Assembly (NCBI GenBank): GCA_013399895.1
Contig: VXBA01004199.1
Coordinates: 281,347 to 345,346, forward strand
From: Serilophus lunatus
Lineage: Eukaryota > Chordata > Aves > Passeriformes > Eurylaimidae
DNA length: 64,000 nucleotides
Reading direction: 5' to 3'
Shown: piece after piece, positions 36,778-49,666 of the stretch
Layout of the letters: every line of letters starts with the position of its first letter
Numbering within the stretch: the first letter of the stretch is position 1
Position numbers and translations under genes: made by a program
Notes under the pieces: generated by a model
What the model was told of the DNA's origin: nothing
Database searches by the model: none
What the model saw: the letters and a program-made list of their open reading frames with translations, nothing else

Positions 36778-39700
36778 ACATCTTTGGCATATAGACATAC
36801 AACCTGAGCCAGATAAGAGTAGAGAAACCTGATTTCATTTTCATAGCCCTGTCAAGCAACCTAAGAGCTGAGTTTTCCCTCCACAAACACAAAATGAGGT
36901 TTTTAACTGCAGCTTATTAAGGCTTAGTTTGTCTAAGCATAATAAATTCATGTGTCAAGATCACAGTTGATTGTTCATCACAGAAAAATGAGACAAGATA
37001 ATCCACTTTTTTGAAAACATAATGCTTTAGGAATGTTACAAACTACTGCAAATGTTTAACTCCCCCTGCCTCATGGGTGGTTATATAACAAAACACCCAT
37101 TCAGGGGCTGATTTTTATCTCTAGCTTGCATAAGGCCATGTCTAGACAAGGATTTGAAGGTGTGTTGTTTGAAAGTGTTAGCAGAGTGGTCTAGTTGGCA
37201 GAACGAGAAGCCTCCCTCCCTTTCCCCCCACTTCCTGTGCCAAAATTTCATGCATGTGGAATGGGTGAAGTGTGAGTCCCTCTCCTTCAATTTTTGGCAC
37301 ACTGGAGTCAGATTCAGAATGTTGAGGGAAGGAAAGTTCATGTCTCTGCCCAGATCTAGTCTAGAACTTTCAAAGGGTCTAAGGCTTTGTATATTGAGGG
37401 CTTTTCAGCTTTATACCCTGAATGCCACATAAATGATGTACATAGATATCCCACTTAAAATTGGATGGTACTTTGCCTTTTTGAAGACTAGTAGAGATAG
37501 AGGATGGCTTCCTAGTGATGGACAACATTTGACAGGATGTCATTTACCAGAAAATAGTTCCAATACCAGTTTCGTGTTCCACTGTACCTACCTGGGTATA
37601 ATATTTTTATCTCTTTATTACCTCCATATCCAATGAACTGAACCCAGACATCCGTTCTTAATACACTAATACCTCCAATTGTTGGGAGAAGTATTCAGTA
37701 AAAAAAGAAGGAAAATTTATACAAACATCCTATAACATGCCAACTTGATGCTAAGAAGCTATCCCACTCAATTTCTTTTAAAACATTGCCTTGAATTTAT
37801 AATCTTTTGCTCCTCCATCTCTGATTTGCCCTTACATTTCAGCAGCAGCTGCAGCAAATGGCACTGGTGAGAATCCTTACAGAGATGTGCACACCAAGTG
37901 CCCGCCTGTGGCTTGGCCCATGCAATGTTGTTACTCTCACAAGCAACATTTTTAAAAGTCACTCATTGTACATTTTCCCTTCTCTTTGTCCTTTTTTTTT
38001 TTTTTTTTTTTTGTTTTACCCCCCCTTTGGAGACTTAACTATGTCAAAATCACTTTTGTATGTTATTATTTTATTTTTACTTTAAGTTTCAGGTGTACCT
38101 CTGAGGATTCATGCAAAAGAACTATTTTTAAATCTCATATTATAATATGATTTTGAAACTTTTAAAGGCATGTTTCCAGTAGATGAAGGAGAAAATATCA
38201 TGCCTTTGTAAATGTACAGTTTTTCTTTTTCTAATCACAGTTAATTAATTATGTTTTCACACTTATAAAACAAGAAATAGGGAAAAAACCTGGGTAAAGT
38301 TTAAACCGCATTCTGAGGGAAATCAGATCAAACTGCTAAAGAGAAATATAAGAAATCCTGCCCTACTGGAATAGATGGGAAAGTAATTATTTTCCAAGTT
38401 CCAGGAATTTGTCCCTTGTGTTTTATAAATCGAGTACATATAGATATGTAGATAGGCATGCATACACATTTGTTTTTCTTCTACAATAAAGCGAGAGTTG
38501 CCAGGCCAGTTGTGATAGCTCTCTTTCTATATATACAGACTTTAAATCTGGTATGGTAACAATATCAATAGGAGGGTTGAGACTGTGAGGTAACTATTAA
38601 AATATGCAGTCTGCTGTCATATCTGGAACATACCAGCTCTAGGTAGATATATGTTTTTAATAAAGAGAGGTGCTTTAGAGGTTTCCCCTCTTGATATAGG
38701 CTATAAGTTCCGCAAGTTAAGTTCAGTCACACAGCTGACTTCTAGCCTTCCTGTACACAATAGGGTTTTAATGTTTAAAGTTGGGTGATGTTACTGAATA
38801 GCAGCCAGAGTGAAAATAGCTTTCATTTAAGATGAAAATTCCTGCTTTAAGTTTTCTTCCCTGAACTCTGGCTCCAATTTGTGTATGCAGTGGAGATGTT
38901 CAAGTTTCTGCATGGAGCCCAGCAGGAACGTCAGCAGTTCTGCTTCACTGCCGAGTATCAATAGTGCTCAGAGATCAGAGCTCAGAGTGAGCACTTAGGA
39001 GGGGCAACCTTGTCAGTCAACACTTGACTGCTTTGCTCTGTTCTTGACCAGCCCATGCAATTCACATCACCCTCAAGGTAAGATGAGTGGGTGGATCATG
39101 GAAGTGTACAAACAGCCTTCAGAATAATAATTCAACTCCTCTCCTTTTACCTTGAAGCAGTATATTTCCACACACAATCAAGGTGCATAAGACAATATTC
39201 AATTTAAAGAGGTGTTCAGAATAAGACAGGCTGTATTTAAAAAAGAAGAGAGCAGTATGCCTTTTATAAATAATACAATGGCTTGCAGTCGTAAGACAAG
39301 TCTGCATTTAATGACAAATGATGTAGAATTCTTTGCCTGTCTGCAGGTTTCTGGGACTAAAAGCTCTTGAAGTGACTGGGCAAATGGAGAGGTGGGTACA
39401 GCTGCTGAGCTTGTACTCTCCCTGAGCACAAGGGCTGCTTCTGGCCTTGCCAGAGTGATGTTAGATTGGGAGTGGGCTGCAGAAGAGCCTCTTCTCTCCT
39501 TGCTTTAAGTGATGGGCTGGGCTTTTGTGTGACAGAGTAATTGCGCTCCTGAGAAGCCAGGCAGGGCAGGTGGGGGATCTGTTTTCAAGACATAATACAG
39601 CTCTTCCCCTGGACTGGAATTTTTTGCTTTCTGACCTTCAGCATGTCAGCAGACAACCAAAACATATTAGGAGACTTATACACTGAAGATTTTGCATCTC

Positions 39701-40430
39701 TCTTTCTAACTAATAGAAATACTTAAAGGAAAAATATCACCACTTGCCACAACTTTTACGTTCCCCTTTCAATTACAGTTGCTGACAAACATTTAAAAGG
39801 TACTCACATAAAGTGAGTGACTACTTCAGTGTAGTATAACACTCTTCACAAAAAGATTGCCTCAGTCTGATTCTGCCTGTGGTAGTTAGTAGTAGTTCGT
39901 AGTTATGCTGCACATCTCATTTATCTTCAATATCTGTGTCCCTGGTCTGTCTGTTCGCATGTTGACAGGTAGGACAGATGGAAAATATGAAGAAAAAATC
40001 CTACTGCAAATAAGAACTCAGTAACTCAGTTTAGCAGAACTGCTAAAATATTTATAAGATAAGCTGAATGTGCTTTTTAAAAAATAAAAATGTTAAAGAA
40101 CTCATGTGTAATTAAATGTGATATATAAATCATGCTGTTTGTTACACTGATTGACTGCACTGTTCTCATTCTCCCAAACTTAATATAAAATTAATTGTTA
40201 ATTTTAAATTGTTAATTTTTTCACCAGTGAATATGCTGTTTATTTAGGTCTGAGTCAGTGAGACATTAACACTACAATATTGCCATCAAGTTATTTTTCT
40301 CAAAATGAGACTCCTTTTTAGTAAAATTACCTCTGTTTTTGAGCTACCTCATGGACAAAAGTTGAATACTCAGAAGTTTTTTCACTATAAATTGTCTATT
40401 TTCATTATACGTACTTGTCTTAGCAAAAGT
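36778..40430. other. Unique noncoding DNA
   Basis: No gene or repeat family recognised. Contains a 21-base poly-T run at 37992-38012. Confidence 0.55.
37992..38012. repeat. Poly-T homopolymer
   Basis: An uninterrupted run of 21 T, with no retroposon body seen next to it. Confidence 0.9.
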
Positions 40431-40491
40431 GGGCCCAGATCCTCAGCAGGGTCAACCGGAGCTCACACAGCTATAGAACTTGGATCTGTGG
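40431..40491. mobile_element. Palindromic MITE-like relic, eroded (copy 3)
   Basis: GGGCCCAGATCCTCAGCAGG at the left end agrees with the terminus of the family at 23690 and 36179. The core (…GGAGCTC…AGCTATAG…) is only loosely similar. It ends near GGATCTG. Supported mainly by the first 20 bases. Confidence 0.5.
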
Positions 40492-43400
40492 TAGATTTCC
40501 CCTTGAATAAACTGTTGTGTATTGAGAACACTAAACATAATCCAAGTTATTCTGAGGACCAGAACTTACACAAGGTTTATCTAGTATTAACAGTTATTTG
40601 ACCTTCCCAGGCAGAGCAAGAAGAAAATGCTCTTTTACATACTCTTATGCAAACCTCTTAAATATTAAATGAGCTGTGCACAAAACTTTTCTTGTGTGAA
40701 GGACTGATAATACTTTGGATTTCACTTGAAATCCAGGTCACTTTGACCTTGTGTAAATGAAATCTTGCATTTCACCAATTTTTCACATGCTTGTTCCATC
40801 TTGAACAAAACCTCAGAATCAAATAAGCACCAGCTTCAATGTAGAGGATGATTAACTTAAGGAGTTCTTGGCTTCTTCTTCAAGAAGGTTAACATGACCT
40901 TAAATGGCAGGAGAATATTATGGATTTGTGTTGTAGAATCTTATGTGGAGTGTTGTTATGAAGAGTTTGCATACAAAGTTCATTTTTACGGTGGAACAAA
41001 GAGGCATTTCTTTTCCACTGCTTTTGAAATTATTAGTGCATCTACCAACTGAAAAGAGTCATTCTTTTCTACCATACTGACACTCACAAAAATTCATTCA
41101 CATATTTCCCATTTGCTTGAGTAAGAGTTCAGTTGATGGCAGTGCTATGAATTCTACTTCCACCTTCTCTCTAATTTGCACCAACATCAAATGCTAAAGG
41201 ATACCCTTGGAAAATCAAGAACTCAAGAAGAAAAAATACACAGCTAAACCCAGTTCTCTATTGTACGTATAGCTGTCTATCAATTTCTGTGAGCTTTTTC
41301 CACATCAGGGCTTTGTTCTTTCCTTTTTAAAAGTAAATAATAAAAATCATATTAGCATGAATGTGGCAAAATCGGGCCTATAAGTGAAAGCAAAGTCAAA
41401 TCTTATCTGAAGAATTCCAGTTTAGGACTTACAGCTTGACACAGTAGTCACTGAAGCATTTCTAAAGGTCATTGTCTGATATGATCTTTTCATAATTGTT
41501 AGTAGAATGAAGACATCTTTATTCTTCTCTGCTTACTAGCAATTATAGAAAAAGTGGATTATTCACAGCTCCTTTCCTTTTGAAAATGGGCATTTATTTT
41601 TTTTTAGATAGAAATAAAGCACACCCAGTGTGAATCAAACAGAAAATAATCGTTTGAGGTTTATGTGCCAGCCAAACAGTGACACTTGTACTTTGCAGTT
41701 GCTATCGTATAGAAGGTTTGTCTACTCTGAGGAGCAATGCCATTAGTTTAGGGACAAAAAATAAAAATCCCAGAAGTTAAATTCTGTTGATAATGGAAAA
41801 GTAGGAGTGATTCCAAATCGTGATGATGCCCCTAATTTTGTGTCAATTGCCATTCTAGTCATGTGATGTATGCTTCCTTGGGGAAAGACATTCTCATTGT
41901 ACCGCTGTGCTAGGAAAAGATGCTTCTTGATATAGCTGCCTGTAACTGCAATGTTCTTTCGATTGAAAAGTGAAACAGCAGTCAGATATTTTCAGTGCTC
42001 ACATATTTTTCTAAACTTCTGAAACTACCTTCTTCACATTTTTTCTAACTCATTTGTACACTGCTGAATTACTCACTAGAGTGAAAATGAAAATACAATT
42101 TCTTATGCTGACATTAAGAAAACAAACTTTTTGACCTGGAAGTAGCAGTGTTTAACACAGTTAATATTCTTGACAAAATTTTTATGGGTGTCATTGTTGA
42201 TTGCGTTTATGTCGTAATAGTGTTGATGAGCACTGGCTACAGCTGAGACACCCTACTGTGCACTAAAAATCCAAGATAGTCAAAGTCTTCTATTAGAATC
42301 TGTTATGGAGCATAAAAACTTCTCCTAAGGAGGCAAATACTTATACTAAAGATTAAAAACAAGAGGTAGAAAAGAGAAAAAATAAATAAAATATTAGAAG
42401 TAAAAGAAGATAATGAATCCATTTTGTCTATAGACAATCCAGAAAGAGAAATAAAACTTTGGCAGTTTGCTTATTCAGACTGACTAAGTTCCCAGGTAGT
42501 GAGTGGTGTCATTGAAGTTCATAACAGAACTCACATCCTCACAGTAATACTTACATTGGTTCATTGCAAGACTAATTAATCTTACATGTTTCAGGAGGTA
42601 TTCTAGTGCTCTCAAGATGAATAATTTGAAAATAAAACAGATGGGTAGATAGGGACAGAACTAGATGCCCTTTTGTGTCTCATAATAATTTTCATGTAAT
42701 CAAGCTGAGTTTTCAAGTTAAAGTTATTCAAATCTTCATACATGTATTCCAGCCAAAGAATACATTTACATATTCTATGCATATTCAGGGTTACCCGAAA
42801 AGAGGGTATTTGATTAAAATGGGCCTGTTGAGAGGGGGGATTCCACTAGAGTCACTGTCTGAAAGTTGATTGTTAATGTCTGCTTGCAGATGTAGATTTA
42901 TCAGGCTAGTTGTCAGGAGAAAAATAACTGTTTTCAGCATAACTGTTCTCAAAAATCTATTTTTTTTTTAATTCTTAAGAAAGCCGAGTTTCCTCTTGGA
43001 CAAAAATTAAAAACACTTGGATGCTCTGATTTGAAATTTAGCACCTGTAACAGTATGTATTGGAAGAAGCAGATCATGATTTCTTCCATGTCATAGGAAG
43101 GCCTAACTTTTCTGCAACCTATCTTAATTTCTTTTCCCTGCAAACAGTATAAAGATGAATCATTTGTGAACATTCCCACATTAAAAGAACTGCTAGCAGC
43201 TCTCAGATTTGAAAGCAGAAGGCTGGTTGTTTTGTTTTGTGATTTTTTGGAAGAAAGCATGTGTTCTTATATGGTTCTGGACTCATAAAGGACTTCTAGG
43301 TCCTTTAGGTGAGTAATTCATAGGGTTAAGCCAGTTTTCAGCTGCCTTTTTTTTTTTTTTCCCCTACAACAAGTAGCTGAGGCAGCAAAACTGTCTCCAT

Positions 43401-43654
43401 CTTTTCTATCTTGCCCCAGATTGAAGAAATAAGGCAGTGTATATGCATGCATTCACATGTAGCTGCCTGGGAATGCTTCTGTTGGCTTTCATAGAATGAA
43501 GTATCACAGGTATGAGTGGATGTGGGACAGGGGCCCAAGGGGTTCTCAGTTGAATGAAAAATAATGTCTTACACAACTCCTTTCTTTTTTCAGAAGTATC
43601 AGATTTATAACAGAGCTGCATAAGAGTAAAAGAACTTCACCAGCTACTACTGTT
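40492..43654. other. Unique noncoding DNA
   Basis: No gene or repeat family recognised. Homopolymers at 42960-42969 and 43347-43360 are short. Confidence 0.55.
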
Positions 43655-43786
43655 CGAGTTCAGGAAGCATTTGGACAATGCTCTCGGGCACATGGTGTGA
43701 TTCTTGGAGTGTCCTGCACAGGACCAGGAGTTGGGCTCAATGATCCTTGTGGGTCCCTTCCAACTCAGCTCATTCTATGATTCTAC
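43655..43786 (+). mobile_element. CR1 LINE 3' end fragment
   Basis: About 130 bases of a CR1 3' end: 'tcaggaagcatttggacaat', 'cacatggtgtgattcttgg', 'ccaggagttgggctcaatga', 'tgggtcccttccaactcagc', then the tail ATTCTATGATTCTA. It is a different subfamily from the copy at 4466. It agrees well with the usual CR1 pattern, so it is probably younger than that copy. Severe 5' truncation is normal for CR1. Confidence 0.95.
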
Positions 43787-46700
43787 TGTAGCTATTACAG
43801 CTCTGGTTTTGAAATGTAAAATGGTGACATTCACATCTGCTAAACAGGGAACTTTATATCTGATGCCCAGTAGAGGTACTTTGCCCCACCCTTCTGGAAG
43901 CTTACATTCCCCTCCCTTTCTGCCTAACTGAAGGAAGTGCCAAATAGCAGAAAATGTTCACGATCCAACAAGCCATGGCCTGGCTGTTGCTGAGGAGAAG
44001 AGACAGCAGCTCCACAGAGGAACAATGAGCAGGAGGTAGCAGTGGATGTGGCTGCGAAGAGCCCAAGAAAGGGGGCACACCTACACCAACCTCTGGAGAC
44101 TTGAGCTCTGGGTGCTCTCCAGGGACACCAACGCAAATGTGATCATTTCGATATCACCTCTATCAGCCTAGGCCTGGTGATCTGGGACAATCAGATTACT
44201 GCCATGAAAAGGCCTCATGAGCAGTGTTGATGTTTCCAGGAGGGATAGCCCCCTCTGTGAACATCATTTACTCTAACATGCTGTCTCCACCTGCTTTTTA
44301 ATACCCATACTTTTGTTCATTGGGAAGACTGTAATACAGAATTACATAGTTGAGCATACAAAAATTTTTTCCAGAAGTGAAGGCTTATTTAAAAGAAACA
44401 GAAGAAGAAGCAAGGAGATGGGACATTAATGAATGGCACACTGGGCCACTTATACTGTCCTACAGAAACAAAGGGCTCTTTGCAAGAATTCCCTCCTTTA
44501 GCATGTGATAGACCTTGTGCCCCGGGATCACAATGGCTCACAAACTGAAACAAAAGAGGAAGCAGGAAATCTCATCATTCCCTTTCCCCATAGGATAAAC
44601 AACATTTTATTCTGTCTTTAACCCTGATGGGAGACACTGCCACTTACCAAACAAATCTATATTAAGTGCACTTGCTGGAATTATTTACAGCATCATTTGT
44701 TCCAGAAAATGACACTGATAATATATCACTGATTTCAGAAAATGGAATTTGACATGAATAAAGGCCTTCTGTGTGGTAAAAAGCATCTTTCCTTAATCAG
44801 CATGCCTTGTTAAAGAATGCCATGTTTTCCTGTCCCATAAGAGAAGGAAAATATTGTTGTTCTCTACAATACCCTTTTGCAGCTCACAGACAAGATACTT
44901 TTGGCACTCTAGTTTTAACCCTAGATGTCTTCACAGCAAACAATAACAATGTCTTGCACCTTAACAATATATTTCTGAGACAAACAAAAGCTCCACCTCA
45001 TTGTTCAGAGATCAATTTGTCTGTAGAAATAAGGATTTGTATGCACAGCTTTCACCAGTGTAGAAGGCTGTATAGTTGTTTACTTCTCATATTAAATAAT
45101 ATTACTTGTTAACTAATGAAAATGAAGGATGTCACATCAAAAATTAAGCAAAATTGTGGGTTTTTTTTCAGAGTATCCTCAGAAATAATGCCTTTTGATT
45201 ACTTACTTTTCTAGTTTCCAGATATGCCTGTGTAACTTTACTTTCATGTAATCCCTCAAGAGTTTATTCAGGAAATGGAGATGTCCTGCTGGCCAAATCT
45301 GTTTTTGTAATGGTAACCCTGCAGGTTGTATGCTACTAGCACAGATTTTATGCCAAGAAGTTCCTGCATTAAATGGGGGAGGTTAAAAGTCAATCCTGCC
45401 TTGCAGCTGCTTTTAGTGAGCTTTGGCAAAGGTTCACCAGTCTGTCCATAAATGTACAGTGCCATTGCTGTATAGGAACATTAATCAATGTTATCTGCTG
45501 CAGAACTGTCTTGCACTATGATTTTGATAGGAACTGCAGACAGGATCACATGTTCCCATTATTTCTCATATTTTTTAGTAAAGCCACTTTAAACCTTTAG
45601 TTTATTTGAAGAGTTAATTTCAACAGTGAGCATTCTTTCAGAAGAGGGTAAGAAAATGACCCTGATTATACTTCCTTTCCAGAAACAACTTTTAGAAACA
45701 GTACAAGGTGATAGTAATTATCTCTCTCTGTTTTGGAGGGTTTAGATTCTTTGTTATTTAAATAATGTCCAGCTGCAGTAAGGGTTTCCAAAATGTACAT
45801 TTACAAGGAAATAAAATATACAACACTGTATCCTTTTTGTGTATTGTAGTGATATAAAAGATTCTGTGCTTTCCCACTGCAAAATGCAGATAGCATAAAA
45901 TAAACATTGGATATTTTTACAAAGAAGGATAGTCATTGGTGATTTTCAGATCTACACTAATGTATGACAAATTTCTTACTGTGTACTGTCTAACTTAAAT
46001 GCTTGGATGTACTTCAGAGAAACTCAGGCTACCCAGGGGTCTTGATATAGACAGCTCGAGCAACACCTCACTGATAAGTAAAGCAGCCATGTAAAAGTGA
46101 CAGGAAGAGGAAAAGTTTCATCAGGAGTTATCTTATATTCACCTCATGTTTCTAAGAAAGCTATAGTAGAATGTCATGTTCAGCAGGTAGCAGTGATATA
46201 GTCTAAATGGACACATTTTTCAGAATATTGGGAGCTGAAATCCTGCATCCATTGGACAGTATATGATTGCTGAGATACAGGAGTGATGAAGGATATAGTA
46301 ATATGTAGATGGAGAAATTACTCAATCTGCTTGTGTCTTTAAAGCAGAGACACACTTTTGTGTCATGATCCAAACTCCCAGGTTCCACAAAAGCCATTTT
46401 TCTTCTTTTATGGTCAGAGGTGATCAAATACAATATTGTTTTGAAGCTTATGCCTATCATAGCACTTGTGTACTTGATACATATGTAGACCTTACATGTT
46501 TCTTTCCAACCATTAAAAAACCCCAACATTGTCATCACCTGTTCTATTCTTTTTCTTGTTGTTGTTGTTATTACTATTGCGTTATCTTGGCATCTCATAA
46601 AACAGTTCTTCAGTAACCTTGATACTGTACAAACTGATAGTCACTAACACTAGTGACTTGCTTTCTAACTGGATGGTTCCCGTCTTGTGAAAAAAAATTG

Positions 46701-49579
46701 TATTTGTGCCCCAACATCACCCTCTTACTTTTAGCTCACCAGTATCATCTCTTTAAGGACACTTCAAGATGATTTTCAAATAGCACTGAATCAGCCATCC
46801 CTCTTCAACAGCCATTCTTGCAGCAGAACACAACCTGTATTATGCCAGCAGCCTGCCCTTCTCCCAGTATTTGAAAGATTTCACAGTTCAGACTAAGCCC
46901 TTCCTCCTGTTTACACAAGGTGAAAACAAACAAAACTATGTTCAACACCAAAGTTTGAGCAGAGAAATTAGTAAGGAGTAGTCAAGAAATGGGAGACCTG
47001 ACTGCATCCAGTGCTCACTGAAACTTCTGCTTGAAGAGGGAAAAAATTATGTGTTAGGTTCAGCTTGTACCCTCATCAAGTTAAAGCACTATTTAGTTGT
47101 ATGAGTGCAGAAAGGAGAGGTTCTTTTGTTATGGAAACCCTTTGTAGAGAAACTTATGCCCTTGAAAATAGTCTGTGTCTTTTGATATCGACCTCTTTCC
47201 ATTGTGAATGACGGCGAGCCCTACTTGTTTTGTGTTCTGTAGCAGAACTCAATTACATGTAAAAAATAGTTCCGTTTTCGAAATTAAATATATTACCTGG
47301 AATTAGAAGCTCTCTGTCCTTTGAGTAGAGAAAGATAATAGATTTTTCTAATGTCCTGTCTCCTGTTGAGGGTACAGTTTAGTAAGGCTGTCTAATTGGT
47401 GCTGAAGAGAAGGTTAAGCCTCCCTCAGTGTCTCACTGTTCTTGTTTAGAGAACAAGAATCGGTGCTGCTTTTGGATGAGAAGGATGCAAACTAGGTCTT
47501 GCCACAGAACATAACTTAAGCCTAAACTCTAGAACAGAGGATCTACTGCCCTGTTTTACCTCCTCATAACCTGTTGAATTTTGAAAGGTTTTTTCTGATT
47601 ACATTGTTATGCTGTTTGTTCCTAATTTGTTTTACTATTTATTCTTAAGTAGTTTCGTCAAGCTTACTATGAATCACGAATCACCATTATATCAATTTGT
47701 TTGGTCCTGATCATAGAGACAGGACTATGTTTGTCCTGCAAGATGTATAATTGTGTTATGGGTCTCAACTGATTGAAATGATGGTTCAGCTACCTTGTCT
47801 ATCAATCCAATTTTGATACATTTTTAAGTAAAAATGATAGCTGCTTTTAGCAGTGTTTTTGTTAGACATACAATCTTGATGCTAATATAAAACTGGTTAC
47901 CAACTTTTATTGCCTTAACAGAAGCTGAAATTTGCTGATTAATTAAGAGTACGCTTTTACCTGTAGGGCTTAACTGGTCAAGAAAAGAAATAAATGGAAA
48001 GATGGATCTAGTGCAAACATTTATTATGTCCTTGGATGATGCCTTGGCTTTTCCTATACCAAATGTTTCCTAACCTTCATATATATATATATATCTGTGT
48101 TTAAGAAATTAAATATTTAATCTTTCAATTGTGGAAGAATGTGGGCATAACAAGTACTATTCATTCTACTCATACTTGCTGAAAATTATCTGCTGCAAAG
48201 GATTAGCTGCTGTATTCAACAATAACGAAGCTCTTGTTTTCAAATAAAGAGGTTAATTGGCTTTGTACAAAATATGCTTATATAACACATGACTAATATT
48301 GATTTTGTGAAGGTTCATTGCAAAGGAATCTAAAATTGTCTTTTATTACCATTTTTACAATAATCTGTCCTTGACTAATAATTATAGTTACAGAGCCCAT
48401 GTTAGCATGTCATTACAACTGCTTAGCAAGTCTTTGGCACCCTCACTGATTCCACTGTTACACTACAACTGTGCTGAGCCTTTGGGTTGCTTCTTTCTGT
48501 TCTGTTTTGGGGTTTTTCTGGTCATTAGTGTCATGGTAGCATTGTTGACCTTCCACTTCCTGAGCCTGTGAGCACAAGTGGCTATGAACTTGGTTCTAGT
48601 CCTCATTTATATATAAACTTTTGGCACCATTTGAAGAAAGGGGGCAGAGGGTGCGTGTTTCATTCTGTATCCATGTAAAATCTAAAGAAAGACATACATT
48701 ATATATCTGCTTGGCAGCTGGGAAACATGCACTTGCACTTCTATTTAATATTTCATGGGTATAAATCTTTTGGCAGAGATTTTAACAGTTTTGACACTCA
48801 GATGGTGGTCTTTGCCTGTATGTGTTGTCTTTCTACCATAGCTCCACAGGCACCTAAAAGCTTGATTTGACGAAGAGTTGTCTGGCACTATACTATATTT
48901 GTCTGGCAAATCATCCTAGAATTGGTCCATGACAATAAAACCGACTGTGTTTACAAACCCACATCTCTCCCATGCAAATTTTTTCAGTGATCATGGATCT
49001 TTCTGATTTTGAATACCCTGTTCTCACTGTTGGTAACTCAATATTTTTTAGAAATTCTAATGTAAAGAGATTTTTCTGTCTCTTATTCCTCTAATTTTTG
49101 TTTTTCATTTTCATCTTGTGATGGGTTTTAGGTTTACCTGATTAACATACAATTATGTCTCATCCAAATACTTTGCCAGATTATAACTTGAGTGAATGCT
49201 TAGTGAGTAGCTAGCTTAGTGATACTTTTTAAAATTCTTTATTGTAATGTTTTTAATTCTTTTCAAATAATGTTAGTTTGTTGATGGTAAATAATGTATA
49301 TTTTCTCAAGTTTGTCTCCAGTGCCATATCATGAATAGTAATGAGATGTTAATTTTATTTTATCTGTATATAATAGTATTACTGGAAAAATCACAAAAAA
49401 CCCCAAACCCTCATTTAGACAGTTGAAGAATGAGCAACATCAGAGTTCTCCAAGCATTAGATTTGTCACTGATGATGACTATTCCTTTCTTCCATAGTCT
49501 ATGAAACTTTCAGATTAAGCTCCATACATATCATATAAAAATCACAGGCCTTTGTGAGATTTTATCATCTGTAAACAAT
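43787..49579. other. Unique noncoding DNA
   Basis: No gene recognised. Small items: a perfect 8-bp hairpin TTCTTGTT/AACAAGAA at 47439-47459 and an (AT)8 run at about 48079-48095. A GC-richer patch lies at 43900-44130 with no recognisable product. Confidence 0.55.
48079..48095. repeat. (AT)n microsatellite
   Basis: About eight AT units. Confidence 0.9.
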
Positions 49580-49666
49580 GGACCAGATCCTCAGTAGGTC
49601 TAGATTTGTTGCAGCTTCATTTAGGCTGATGAAGCTTTACAGCTCACAGCAGCCAAAGGCTGGCCC
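49580..49666. mobile_element. Palindromic MITE-like relic, about 87 bp (copy 4)
   Basis: It begins GGACCAGATCCTCAGTAGG and ends AGGCTGGCCC, which are inverted termini, with a perfect central inverted repeat AGCTTCAT (49613-49620) / ATGAAGCT (49629-49636). The length equals that of the copy at 23690. The central palindrome corresponds to the symmetric core of the family. Confidence 0.7.
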
